Shown here in pieces: positions 23,363-33,766 of a stretch of DNA of 64,000 nucleotides (position 1 is the stretch's first letter; each line of letters begins with the position of its first letter). Origin of the DNA: Galdieria partita (Eukaryota; Rhodophyta; Bangiophyceae; Galdieriales; Galdieriaceae); contig BQMJ01000015.1 of assembly GCA_025991245.1 (NCBI GenBank), positions 1 to 64,000 of the forward strand, read 5' to 3'. A model generated the notes under the pieces. That model ran no database searches. It worked only from the letters and a program-made list of their open reading frames with translations, and was not told the DNA's origin. The translations under genes were made by a program, and so were the position numbers.

Positions 23363-25467
23363 TTATTGCCAACTCATGAAACTGTGACGTACTCTTTGAA
23401 CTAGACCGAGACCAAAGTTTTTCAAAACAGGTCGATCACTCGTAGAGAATGCTCTTTCTAGTCCATTCAATATTTCTCTGTCAATGAGCATTTCTACATC
23501 GCTTTCACAAAGAATAACAAGTTCACAATTAGGAGGAATTGTAAAAGAATTCCCTCCAATACGCATTCCACTCGTATAACATCGACTCTGATTACCCAAC
23601 TCGCTTGCAACATTGAGTGCTAATTTTGTACTGACTATAATAAGCATACAATGATAAAATTCCAATGCTTGGGATAAAACTTGATCGTAAACAGGTTTAA
23701 GAAATTTCTTAGCTTCTTCAATAATATCTGACCAGCCGATTCCTTCCGATTTCCAACGACCTTTACAAGCTACTCCCACCATAAGAAATTTGAGTTTAAC
23801 GGGAGATTGTAATTTGAACATAATATCAGGACTATAAGAATTCGCTTCCTTTGGAATATAGACTTTGTCAAAACAAAGTGCTCCGTGAATAATCTCGTTC
23901 CATTCATTACTTGCATAAGTTTTCCGTTCCTTGTTTGATTCACTTCTTGCTTCACCACGACTAACCGACATCATGTAATGAAGAGGTGAAGGTCCATGGA
24001 TAGGAAGTTTCATTTCTTTCCATATGGCAGATAATCTACCTAACAACTCCCTAAACTCATTTCGTACTTTGGACGAAAGTATCCAAACAAGTCGCATAGC
24101 AACAATTCCTTCAAATACTCGACATTTGGAAGCAAAGAAACAATCAACTGGCTCTATATTAAGTGACCCTAAAAGTATCCTTTCTAACAAGGACAGAGAT
24201 GTTAGCTCCTCAAAGATTCCAATAAATACTTTTGGAAACAGCACTTGGAAAGTATTCATATCAATAGGATGTCGATAGAGTCCCATTTCAGTAACAGCAT
24301 CAAATAAATAAGACCCCGAATTCAATCTGTCGTTTACGTTGAAAGGTATACGATATAGTGCCATCATTAGTAGCATATCAAGCAAACTTCTTGTATCCTC
24401 ATCCAAAGTTGATATACGTGTTACAAAGGGATCAGAGCAAACTGTTCTAAAACCATCCTCCTTCATGCATGATAAACATTCATCTTTCGACCCAAAAGGC
24501 TGTCCTCTTGTTTGTACATAATTCAAAAGCATATTCACTGCACGAGTAAGCAAACCAGGAACTCCACCGGTATACTCCAATAGTGCCTCTGCCAATTCAT
24601 TTACTGAAAAAGAAGGACTACATAGAATATCACAAACTCGAAATTGAGTCTGTTCTTCGAGATGACTTTTTTCAAGGAATTCAACGATACTGGACGAGTT
24701 TAACGGTGATAGCGAAATAAAATGTAATAACACCTTTGATACTGAAGCTGTATAATTCTTAATACTTAAACCCTTGCTTTTCCCAACAACAATAAAGAAT
24801 ACATTGTCTTGTTTACAGAGTCCCCGAACAATACCAAAAAAGTCGTTGTATGGACGAACTCTACCCTCGTCATTCACTTCTAGATCAAAATATTGTCCTC
24901 TTGTATCCAACACACAACTTCATCAAAAGCAACAAGAAGAAACTGATCAGAACGCATGTTTAATATGTCTCGTAAAAGTGTGACTAGGTTCAAGGCTTCC
25001 ATTTCCACAGTCTCGTAGGCTTGCGTCTTTCGCATCAATGGACTGCCAACTTGAAAGCAGGCAGTCTTGATTATCAAGTAGTAGACAGCCCACTCCAGAC
25101 TTTTTTCTTTAGGTTCAGTGGGTTTGAGCTCTGTCAAATCCACATAAAGCAAAACTGCTTCACGTAACTTGTCCAAAAACTCTTTCCTGGAACCGTCTAA
25201 AGCAAAAGACGACAGGGAAGTTTCACGAAACCTCTGCACCAACTCCAAATAGCTTCGGCAAAACGTCGTTTTGCCGGAGCCAAATAAGTGGGGCGCAAAT
25301 GGGACGGACAACCTGTAATTGAGGTCAGTTGTCTCAGCCCTCAGCTGTCTTCGTTTTTTATGAAGCTGAAACAGGTTTCTTGTCACAAACAACACGTCAC
25401 TTTCGCGGTCTACCACAATAGGCTTGAACGTGTCGTCGGTAACCCACTTTTCACCTGAAGACGTCAT
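23363..25467 (-). pseudogene. P-loop NTPase plus nuclease-like protein, short form (second interrupted copy)
   Basis: This is a minus-strand paralogue of the copy at 20484-22591 with the same motif order: VVDRES near the start, FGSGKTTF, a conserved LLYVDLTELKPT segment, FDEV, VVGKSKG, TGGVPG, FEGIVA, SPDI and VGVACKGRW. Like its partner it has no SAM-like domain. The frame looks interrupted about once and the rest is open. Clear divergence from the partner, visible along the whole length, shows that the inverted pair is not a very recent duplication. It starts at 25467, only about 170 bases from the start of the next family member on the other strand. Confidence 0.75.
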
Positions 25468-25638
25468 CGCCGCCCCAAAATAAAATTTGTAAAAGAATGA
25501 GCAGTGAATTCGTTTGTGTTGTGCTCAGTGGGTTGCTTTCGTTTGTTAGCACAAAAAGTATTCAGAATAGACTCAAATAGAACATTAGATTGTCTTTTAT
25601 GGAGGATAATCGTCACAAAACATTTTCTGTGTTTGGGC

Positions 25639-26617
25639 ATGGATAGCAATATTGAAAGATTGAAATGCATTCATACTAGAAGGATCAAATATTCCCTTGT
25701 CAACTGAGAGTCCGCAAGTTGTAGGATCTGAATGCTTTTTAAGTTTGTGAGACATGAAAGGTTTCTCAAGTGTGGAATAACCAACTTTGCCTTACGCATT
25801 CCGAATGCGTGGGAGTGGAAAGCACGATTGGCCAACACCTCCAAACGTTTGCAACTTTTGAAAATGAGTTGGCCTGTCTGAGATTGGAATAGGAGAGAAA
25901 ATAGGAAAATTTCTCTAGATGCTCTACTCAACGAGACTTTATATGTAGTGTTCAATTCTCTCCAAGTTCCTCACGGGACTCGCTTTCAGACTACACTCTT
26001 AGAATGGATGGGCAATGAAGCACTTGGTAGATTTCCAATTGGCCCTGATTTCCTCAAGTTTTTACTTTGATTGTCCAGAAGAATGGCTTCAAATATATTA
26101 AATGTCCTAAAGAAACGTTATTTGTATTTGTTTATTGACGAAATTTGGAACATTAAAACTGAGAAAGTTTTCGATGTTTCGAGATTGGATAAAGCCTGAC
26201 ACAGTCATTAGAATGTTTAATGTTTATCGTTCCTTTTTAGGAGTTTTAGTGAACTTTTTAGCTGTGTCTTTTGCACTTTTTATTTCTGCAGGGAGGTCGG
26301 ACTCGACAACTAGTAGACAAGAAGATGCTACGCCTTTCTCGAATAATATTCAATGTTCTTCGTTTGGGGTCTTTTTCTGAAGAAACTGTAAAGTCTTTGA
26401 TACCAAATATGGAGCACAATAACTAGTCAGTTTTAAAAGTACTTTTCCTAGTCATTGTAAAGGACACCATTGGTTCTTCAAACAAGTGGATGCAATTGTG
26501 TTCGTTAGTATATTATTGATTGATAGATGTGAAAGTTGGAATAGTTTTTGTAATCTTTCAGAGGATGAAATAAGAAAGGAAAATGGAGAAAATGATTCCA
26601 AGTCGTTATCTGGCAGT

Positions 26618-26661
<44 letters not shown>

Positions 26662-28234
26662 TGATAACAGAATCAAGGATTTCTGTTTCTTCTATGCTTT
26701 TTGTCATTATTTTAGAATTTTGTATTCCAATGAGAGATACTCCGTTTGATACTTTTGAGTCATTCTAAATAATGTTTTGGACATTGCGAAACATTTTGGC
26801 TTCTGTTATCTGAACTGTTCGAGCAATGAACAAGACAAAGACGTACAAACAATTCTTAGCCAAGCTGAAGAAACATTGTTCAAGTTGGTCTGTAGAAAGA
26901 CTATTTTGAAGGACATCAAAAGTTACTATCGAAAATTCACTCCTATTCGTTTTATTTGAATTTCGTTTTCGTCGATAGGTGGTAGTGTCAAATTTGCGAC
27001 TATATTTACTCTTTATGTTCGATGGTGTTTCTGTTCCAAACTAGGAGAATTGAGTATATTTCGACATAGTTTTGTCGCACATATATCAATAGATTCTACT
27101 CAAACCATTGGCAGCTTAAAAGTGGATCCTATTCCCAATTATGTTCCAGCATTTAGTTCGACAGTGAGTAGAATCCATAGTGCTAACGAAGCAACTTACC
27201 ATGTCACTGCTTGGAAACCATTTTTTGAAAAGTATTTATCAAAAGATAGAATATTTATTCCTATTCGACAAAATTCCAATGGACCTGATGTTCTTATTCG
27301 AGTCACAGATATGAAAGACAATTCTTTCCTTGCTATTCAAGGTGAATCTTCTTCAGAGCAAACACCTATGGAGACTGAAACCACCAAGAAGAGAGTATAT
27401 TTGATAGGCATTGCATTGAAATGTTTTCAATTGTCAAGTTCTGGTGTTGGTCGCTCAATGATTAAGTCAGAAGTTGCTAAATTTTTACATCCAGTGGCGT
27501 CACAGCTTGAATTGGAACAGAATAATTTAACAGCCATTCAGTTGATTGTAAGCAACAAGTATACTGACGAAGTTTCCGGACAATTTCGTGATAATCAGAA
27601 TTGGATATTGAATAGTGGAGTTTATTATGAAGACAATAATAATAATATTGTTTACAGTTCTATCAACTCTGAGATACAACCACAGAATATACGACAAGAG
27701 TGGTTGAGGATACCTCCTCATTGTCAAGTTGTAGTATGTTCAACAACATCTTTGCGAACCTTTTTAGGTCGCAAGGCTAGCGAAGAACTTGAAAGAGTGT
27801 TTGCAGACAATCCTGGATGGTTGGAACAACTGAAACCACTTTCTGATTTGTTGAGCAATTCGTTTGTAGATTTGTTAAGGCGTATTCCACTTGAAGAAAC
27901 TGAAAGGAATAGTGGAAGGATGGAAAGAAGAAATACTCGTCCAAGGATGGATATGAATGTGATGCAAGTGGAAGATACGAGAGGAGAATCAACTATTTGT
28001 GTTGCGAGCTCAGTGCAAGTTTCTTTTGACTGGATGAACTTTCTGAAAGTATATTGTCATTTAACTGAGGAAGAATCAACTCAATGTTACGAATGTCTAT
28101 GCAAGTTTTCGGAGCGAGACATGGGAGTCATAGACTCGAACATATTAGAGCAGATGGGTATTGATGATTCCTTGTTACGAGTCAAAGTTGTTGCTGGTAT
28201 GAGAACTTATATAAAAGATAGGCAAAGTACCTGA
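25639..28234 (+). pseudogene. Long-form NTPase-nuclease-SAM copy, front broken, last part open
   Basis: The DNA matches the whole copy at 14815-17445 from its ATG onward. The first 1.4 kb is broken by many changes. From 27050 to the end a continuous frame of 394 codons remains; it contains GPDVLIR and IGIALKC of the nuclease-like domain, a linker and a SAM-like C-terminus. DNA identity to the whole copy is high and even from about 27000 to 27980 and much lower on both sides, including the SAM-like part. Whether the open part is expressed as a shorter protein is unknown. The copy diverges from the short-form gene at 25467 on the other strand. Confidence 0.75.
26619..26658. repeat. CT dinucleotide microsatellite
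   Basis: About forty bases of alternating C and T, with one TT step, lie inside the broken front of the long-form copy. The whole paralogue at 14.8 kb has only a short TCTTTCTC at this place. The expansion is therefore specific to the decayed copy. Confidence 0.9.
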
Positions 28235-29150
28235 GATTCTTATATCCAAGTTTCGCTTACTTTTGATTTTCTCTGTCACACTTTATGATCTTTATAGAGT
28301 TGAATGCATGTGGAGGATATGACAAAGCTGTCAGTTGTTCACTTCTTATATAATACTCAACATCTTGTAGTGTATCATACAGGAGAATGACTTGGAAGAC
28401 ACAATTTCATTTGTTTAAACATTTGTATCTCTTTCTCTGAAAGTATTTCACATATGGTATTCGCTATTTGAACTATGCAATATTCTCTTTTTTTTGACGG
28501 AAATGGTTCTCGTGACGATATCTCTCAAGCCCTTTGGTCTCTGTTGTGCTGCCCTTTATAGAAAAGAACAGTTACTTTGACCAACTGAAATTGACAAAAA
28601 CAGCATAAACCAAGTGTCTATTGTCTATAACGGTTGTAAAAAAAGTGACAAAGAGATCAAGCTGCAGTAGAAACTATTCCGATTGGGACCTTTTTCCTTG
28701 AGTGGGCTTGAATAACATCTCTTTATCTAGATAGTTCAAGATACTTGTACAAGATTATTTGTGAAAACTTAAAGCGCTATAAACGAGGTCTTTGAAAACT
28801 GGTACCTTCCAAGAGAGAGACACACACAGGAGTCAAAGTAGTAAAGTACAATTGCAGAGAAAAGTACCGCTTTGCAAGGACCAAACACAAATGTCTCCAA
28901 ATACTATGCTCTGAGGTGTCTTTGATCTCGCATATCTACTATGAACACAAGAGTCGTTCTTGATAGAGATATATCTCTTTCTGAAAGCTCTAATAACTGT
29001 TGAATACAATAGCTGGAAAGGTATCTGGACGAACGAAGACACATCACAAGTTTCTGCTCATATTTCAAAGACACTCTTCTTTGAATTCAGCAATAGAAAG
29101 TACAACATCCGACGCACAAGTATGGAACTAAGTGTCCTTCGGAATTTTCT
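28235..29150. other. Intergenic accessory DNA
   Basis: About 900 bases with no gene, RNA or repeat that I can support. A short AACCAAGTGTCTATTGT segment near 28608 is faintly like the tail of the dispersed repeat but too short to claim. Confidence 0.5.
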
Positions 29151-30980
29151 TTGACGCATATTATCGATTTCCTTTTGACGACGATAATATTCGGTGATCA
29201 GTGGGTTCCTCGTGACACGTTCGAGCCTGTTGTTGTAGGTCTTGAAGAGGATGCGTACCTCGTTGCAGAAGAACTTTACGAACTTCACAATAACCGAAAG
29301 CAATTTAAGGGTCAATCAAGCAGTACCTATTACCGTTTGACGATCCCATTCGAGCCTCATATGTTTGGATCCGCCATATTTTGTGATTGAATCCCCTGAA
29401 CCTCAATGATATTGTAAATGGATAAAGTACTGAAGGACTGGTTATTACCCTCAGATGAGTTGCAAGATCTCTTTGTAGAATTGTCGAAAAGGAAGACTGG
29501 AGAAATTCCATTGATTTTAGAAAACACACTGATGGCTTTGTTAGATGTAGTACGTAAACGAAGAATCGAGACGATTATTGCAGAAAATAGCGAAGCTTTC
29601 TGGATAATGTTTTTGATGATTTGAGAAAACTCACTGGGACTTTTTATTATTCAAGAGATTGTCGATTTCATTATCGAATGGTTTTTTTTGAACTATTTGC
29701 TACAAACTGTGTTTGAAAGTGGTGATGTCGTTATACGCTGTGAAGTTGAGTGTCATTTAATGGATTTACTCGCATCGTTTGGGTTTTAGGCTGAATATGA
29801 AGAAGGAGAGATCAATAGTTCCACTGGTAGACTCAAGACTGGTTGCTGTGAGAGCTCATAGCAATTCCGAGTTTTTCAATGAGGTTGCTGAACTGTTGCC
29901 TTTATCTAATTGCAGTGATATTCCTAATATCCCGACAACAAATGGGGTCTTATTTGAATTTATATTTATGGATTATTAATAGCTCTGTGTTCCAATTCTT
30001 CGATTGTTGCGAATCCTGTTTTCCTTGTAATTGTTAAAGGTTCTTTTATAAGAGAATGTTTCATATTAAATGGAATCAACAGTAACTTATACACCAAACT
30101 TGAGAGAATTCTCTGATTCACTTGCATATTATTATCGAGAATTTGCAACATTGTGACGTTTTTATTCCGAAAGATAGTTCTTTTAGTGGACCTGCTGACT
30201 ACGCGGTATTCCCGAATGGACAAACATGTTATGTTGTTGGTTTTTATTTCAATTTTATTGGCACACTGAATTACCACGATGATGAATTGATAAAGAAACT
30301 GACAAGTCTTTCGAGGGAATTGTCAAGGTTTTGCATGATAGTTGTTTTGCATCTATTCAACTTTTGGTGGTTTGGATCCATGCCGAAGGCATTCTATACC
30401 ATTTTCTGATGATGACAACAATATGATTCAAAACAAAAGCTACTTGACGAATGACAATATTTCTGGTCTCCATAAAAGTGTTTCATTTTCAACTGGTTAT
30501 TGTCTCCAAAAGCCATCTCTCTGAAGCTAGTCGATCACATTTCAATTATCAGTTTACAAAATAGTGGCACATTATTTTTGAAACATGGGAGAGTGAAGAG
30601 AAAACCTTTAGAGCTAACCAATCAAGTTTATCTGCTCGTAGCCAATCAGTAGTAGTAGAGAGAATGAATCCAATTATGAATGCCAATATTATGCAAGTGG
30701 AAGATATGACTGGCGAAGAAAACATTGGTGCATCAAGTTGTATGAGTTCTTCATTTGATTGTAATACTTTTCTTCTTCATGAGATGGGATTTGGTGAGAA
30801 TCGATTCCATATATTTCAAAGCTTCCTCGTTTTCCTGTATCTGTTTGAAAAGATGTCACCTTTCAAGATTGAAACAAGATTGGAATCAAAGACCACGATA
30901 TTGTGATAGTTTTGTTCAGGATGTCAAGAGTCTCAGCAAAGTTGAGGTTTCATGTTTTCACTACTCACATTTGATGTAGC
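29151..30980 (+). pseudogene. Heavily decayed third-type copy of the NTPase-nuclease family
   Basis: Pieces in consistent order match different parts of the family. Near 29200-29390 a segment reads FEPVVVGLEEDAYLV and PFEPHMFGS, like the front up to the P-loop. Near 30120-30250 a segment reads DVFIPKDSSFSGPADYAVF, like the PD part of the nuclease domain. Near 30664-30780 a segment reads MNANIMQVEDMTG and SSSFDCNTFL, like the linker and start of the SAM-like domain. The copy is broken many times. It is distinct from the other copies, so it represents an older branch. Confidence 0.6.
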
Positions 30981-31256
30981 AATTATAAATCTTGTTGTAT
31001 TTGTGAGTGCAAAAGATATTGATTAGATGTACTGTACAGTTGCCCATTTTTAGAACAAAAGTTATTTTACCAAAGAACATTTGAAGAAGCAAAGTCTCAT
31101 ATAAAGCTATTGATAGACAATCTAATAACGAATGTTCCACTTAAGGACAGCTTCGAAACTGAGTTGCCTTGTGTTTCTAAAGTTATAATTCGTTTGTGGT
31201 GTTGTATTTTCAAGTGGGAGCACTAGAACAGTGAAATACATCTTGCTAGAGTTTTC

Positions 31257-31900
31257 ATATGTAGACTTTACAAAATAGAAAGAGTCAACAACTGATTCTT
31301 TATTTTCGAATTTAAATTATACAAGATAGAATATGCGACACTTGGTCTATGTACTAGAAACTTGACTGGTTTCTTTATCAACATACTGATCGGCAAAATA
31401 CAAAACATGCATATTTCACTTTCTTTGTGTACTTGAATCACATTCTGTTGGTAATTGAAATACTCGACCAGAGTGTATAAACTCGCCTTGCAAAAGTCTA
31501 AAAGTACCTGATACTGGTAGCACAAAACTCACTGTCCTTCCAGTTTGCAAACAGTTCAGCTGGACATTTATCAGCACGGTTCAATGGCCGAAATTTCTCT
31601 TTGAATATTTGGCGACCAAGTTGTGGGAGACGTGCCTTTTTGCTTGAAAACGGTACATAATACTCTCTTGAAATGATTCCTGTCAACTAGAGGCCCAGTG
31701 TTCTTCAAATCAACTTGAAGCCAGTAAAGAGACTGGAACAAAAGTCGACAAAGCAGAAAACTTTCGCTATATACACACCTACTTGAGGCACTCTTAGCAG
31801 GGACGAAGGACTCTTGGAACTTTCAAAGATATTTGGAAAGTTGTCAACTTGTCCAGTTGTAAACCTCAAAATACATAGCTGAGGAAACTCCAACCCAGAG
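31257..31900 (-). repeat. Dispersed accessory repeat, copy 2 (inverted)
   Basis: The reverse complement matches 9750-10430 in many ordered blocks. On the minus strand a protein-like stretch can be read at about 31686-31498, containing KKARLPQLGRQIF and PAELFANWKDSEFCATS, followed in another frame by a FNYQQN-containing segment. This suggests that the repeat derives from a coding element or host gene. I do not recognise the family and see no terminal repeats. Confidence 0.6.
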
Positions 31901-32421
31901 TGTTCCTATTCATATAAAAAATATTCCAAATGTGACGACTCATTCTATTACATCAGTACAACATTACTCTTCTCTTGAGTTTTCCACAGTGGAGTCGATC
32001 GAAAACAGCTCTTATTAGGGGCTATACTCGAGTCTTTTGTGAAAAGTATAGGCAACAATTACCCTTATGACCCAGTTCAAAAAGGGAATACAAGGAATAA
32101 ACAAACAAGTGGAATAACACAAGCTCTTTTTGGAAGAATCTAGCTACGAGGTAATGACTACAGAGACTCCTTGGCTTTGCCAAGTAACTTTTCTCCTATT
32201 CAATAGATATTTAAACCTTGCCAAAATGACAAGCCTTTGAATTCTGGGCATTTACACGGAAATCTTTGTTAATGTGCAGATTTTTGACACTGTGAAACCT
32301 TACTTGACTACTCAAAAGGTGAATCTGAAACCTTTTGGAGACAATATGAAAATTTTAGTCTTCCCATCGAGTTCCCAACGACCAATCAGCACTTGCAAGT
32401 CGCATAGACATAGATCGGATT

Positions 32422-32441
32422 GCCCCATTTTGCAATGGGGC
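32422..32441. other. Perfect 8-base-pair hairpin
   Basis: GCCCCATT, a TTGC loop and AATGGGGC form a perfect stem. A second small stem, GCTCA-TTCT-TGAGC, lies about 40 bases downstream (near 32480-32495). The patch is clearly richer in G and C than its surroundings and lies upstream of the first core gene. It could be part of a small structured RNA or a protein-binding site. No known RNA family is evident. Confidence 0.4.
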
Positions 32442-32585
32442 TTCCGGCCCCTTTCACAAGCCACTGTGGCAAAATGCTCATTCTTGAGCAATTCGGATTT
32501 CGGGTCAAGCAGACGACGTCTACGATTCTTCTACGAATTTTGCTTTATCTGAAATGTCTTTGACACAGTTTTGAATACCTTATTT

Positions 32586-33298
32586 ATGGGCTGCTGTTCT
32601 ATTAACAGACTAGATATGAAGAGATTTCTTTCTAGTGAACAAGAAGGCGACGACCATTTTGAGCTTCTCGATAAATATACAGAAACCACCAAGGATTGGA
32701 TTTCCCCAGGACTAAAGAATACAACAGCAACCAAACAATCAGAGCTGGAGTCCCAAGTTGAAAATACAATAGGCTGGAATCTGAACTACTCAGCGACACA
32801 AAAAGTTCTTCCAACGACAACACCAACATTTGTGAAATCTGATGTCGCGGGATTTTCAACTTTGATAACTAGGTCCTTACCAGAAGAAGATGGTATTTTC
32901 AGAGCAACACAAATGTCCGAAGATAGAGATTCCAATAGCAACTGTTCGTCCAATGCGGATACGTGCACAACTGATACAACTAGCAGCAATTTTACAATAA
33001 AGAAGAGGAAAAAGACAAAAGCAGAAAGAGAAGCTCGTAGAGTCAATCCAGATATATATGCTCCGTCATTAAGGCCGAGGTTCGTAATATGTAAAGGTAG
33101 GTCCGAGTCACGTTGTTTCTTCAAAGGCTTCCACTGACTTCTTATCAAGGTTGTAACGATGAGTTGTGGCCACCAAACTGTCGATATCATTCTAGACACT
33201 GTGAATTTGCTGCAAGAATTGAAGCAAATAGTGGCGCTTCTGGAAACCCAAAGGAACAAGAAGACAAGATTGCCGTAGAAAATCTGGTTAACGACTAG
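32586..33298 (+). CDS. Hypothetical protein, two exons
   Basis: Exon 1 runs to 33096 and exon 2 from 33150 to 33298, separated by a 53-base GT-AG intron that keeps the frame (FVICKG joined to CNDELWPPN). ATG codons at 32586 and 32616 are both possible starts. The protein is about 220 residues: polar, Ser/Thr-rich in the middle, with a basic KKRKKTKAEREARR cluster near position 145 that could be a nuclear localisation signal. A C-terminal Cys/His-containing segment (CNDELWPPNCRYHSRHC) could bind metal. I do not recognise a family. This is the first core-type gene after the accessory zone. Confidence 0.5.
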
Positions 33299-33766
33299 AA
33301 ATAACTTCATAACAGGACGAATCATGTATGAATAACAAACTTCCTATTTTCTAAATACTTGAAACCATAACATGGAAGATTCTTCCACACGTGAATCGCT
33401 AATACTACAAGTTCTGCAACGTAGGTACGTCGTGCAAAAAGAGCACCTAAATGAAAGAGCCGTAAAGGAAACAAAACGGTACTGTTCTAGTTGTTTGTTA
33501 TTCTCTCTCTTTTTGTGCAAAACAAGTCGTCTCATAACTAGCGATAATATCAACAACTGCACAAGTTGCACTCTTTAGAATCCACTCGACATATTGGTAA
33601 CAGGAACTTTTCTAATATAAGAACCACTTACTTGTATACATGAAAACAGCTCAAAGATGAATCTTTAGAATCAATAGTATAAAAAGTTTTCAATTGTGCA
33701 GTTTTATCCGATGTCGGAAGAATCTTTTATCAACAGGAGAAATCAAGAATTGGCCAAAGAAGAGAG
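33299..33766. other. Intergenic region with a small unsupported frame
   Basis: An ATG at 33372 opens 68 codons (to 33578) with a few cysteines, but no family or splice pattern supports it. The rest is presumably the 3' end of the hypothetical gene and the upstream region of ispH. Confidence 0.4.

Larger units (their letters stand above)
30981..32585. other. Noncoding boundary between accessory zone and core genes
   Basis: About 1.6 kb without a gene. It contains the inverted copy of the dispersed repeat (31257-31900) and a small structured, less AT-rich patch near 32400-32530. Gene-dense core DNA starts just downstream. Confidence 0.6.

Noticed and set aside
541-32585. Retroelement, LTR or virus-like element in the accessory zone
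   Set aside because: I saw no reverse transcriptase, integrase, capsid or polymerase motifs and no long terminal direct repeats; the dispersed repeats remain unclassified.
32786-33325. 179-codon minus-strand frame opposite the hypothetical two-exon gene
   Set aside because: It has no recognisable features, and the plus-strand gene has a consistent intron and codon pattern; this is an antisense shadow.
33372-33578. 68-codon frame between the hypothetical gene and ispH
   Set aside because: No homology, no splice support and it lies in a normal intergenic position, so it was kept only as a note in the intergenic entry.
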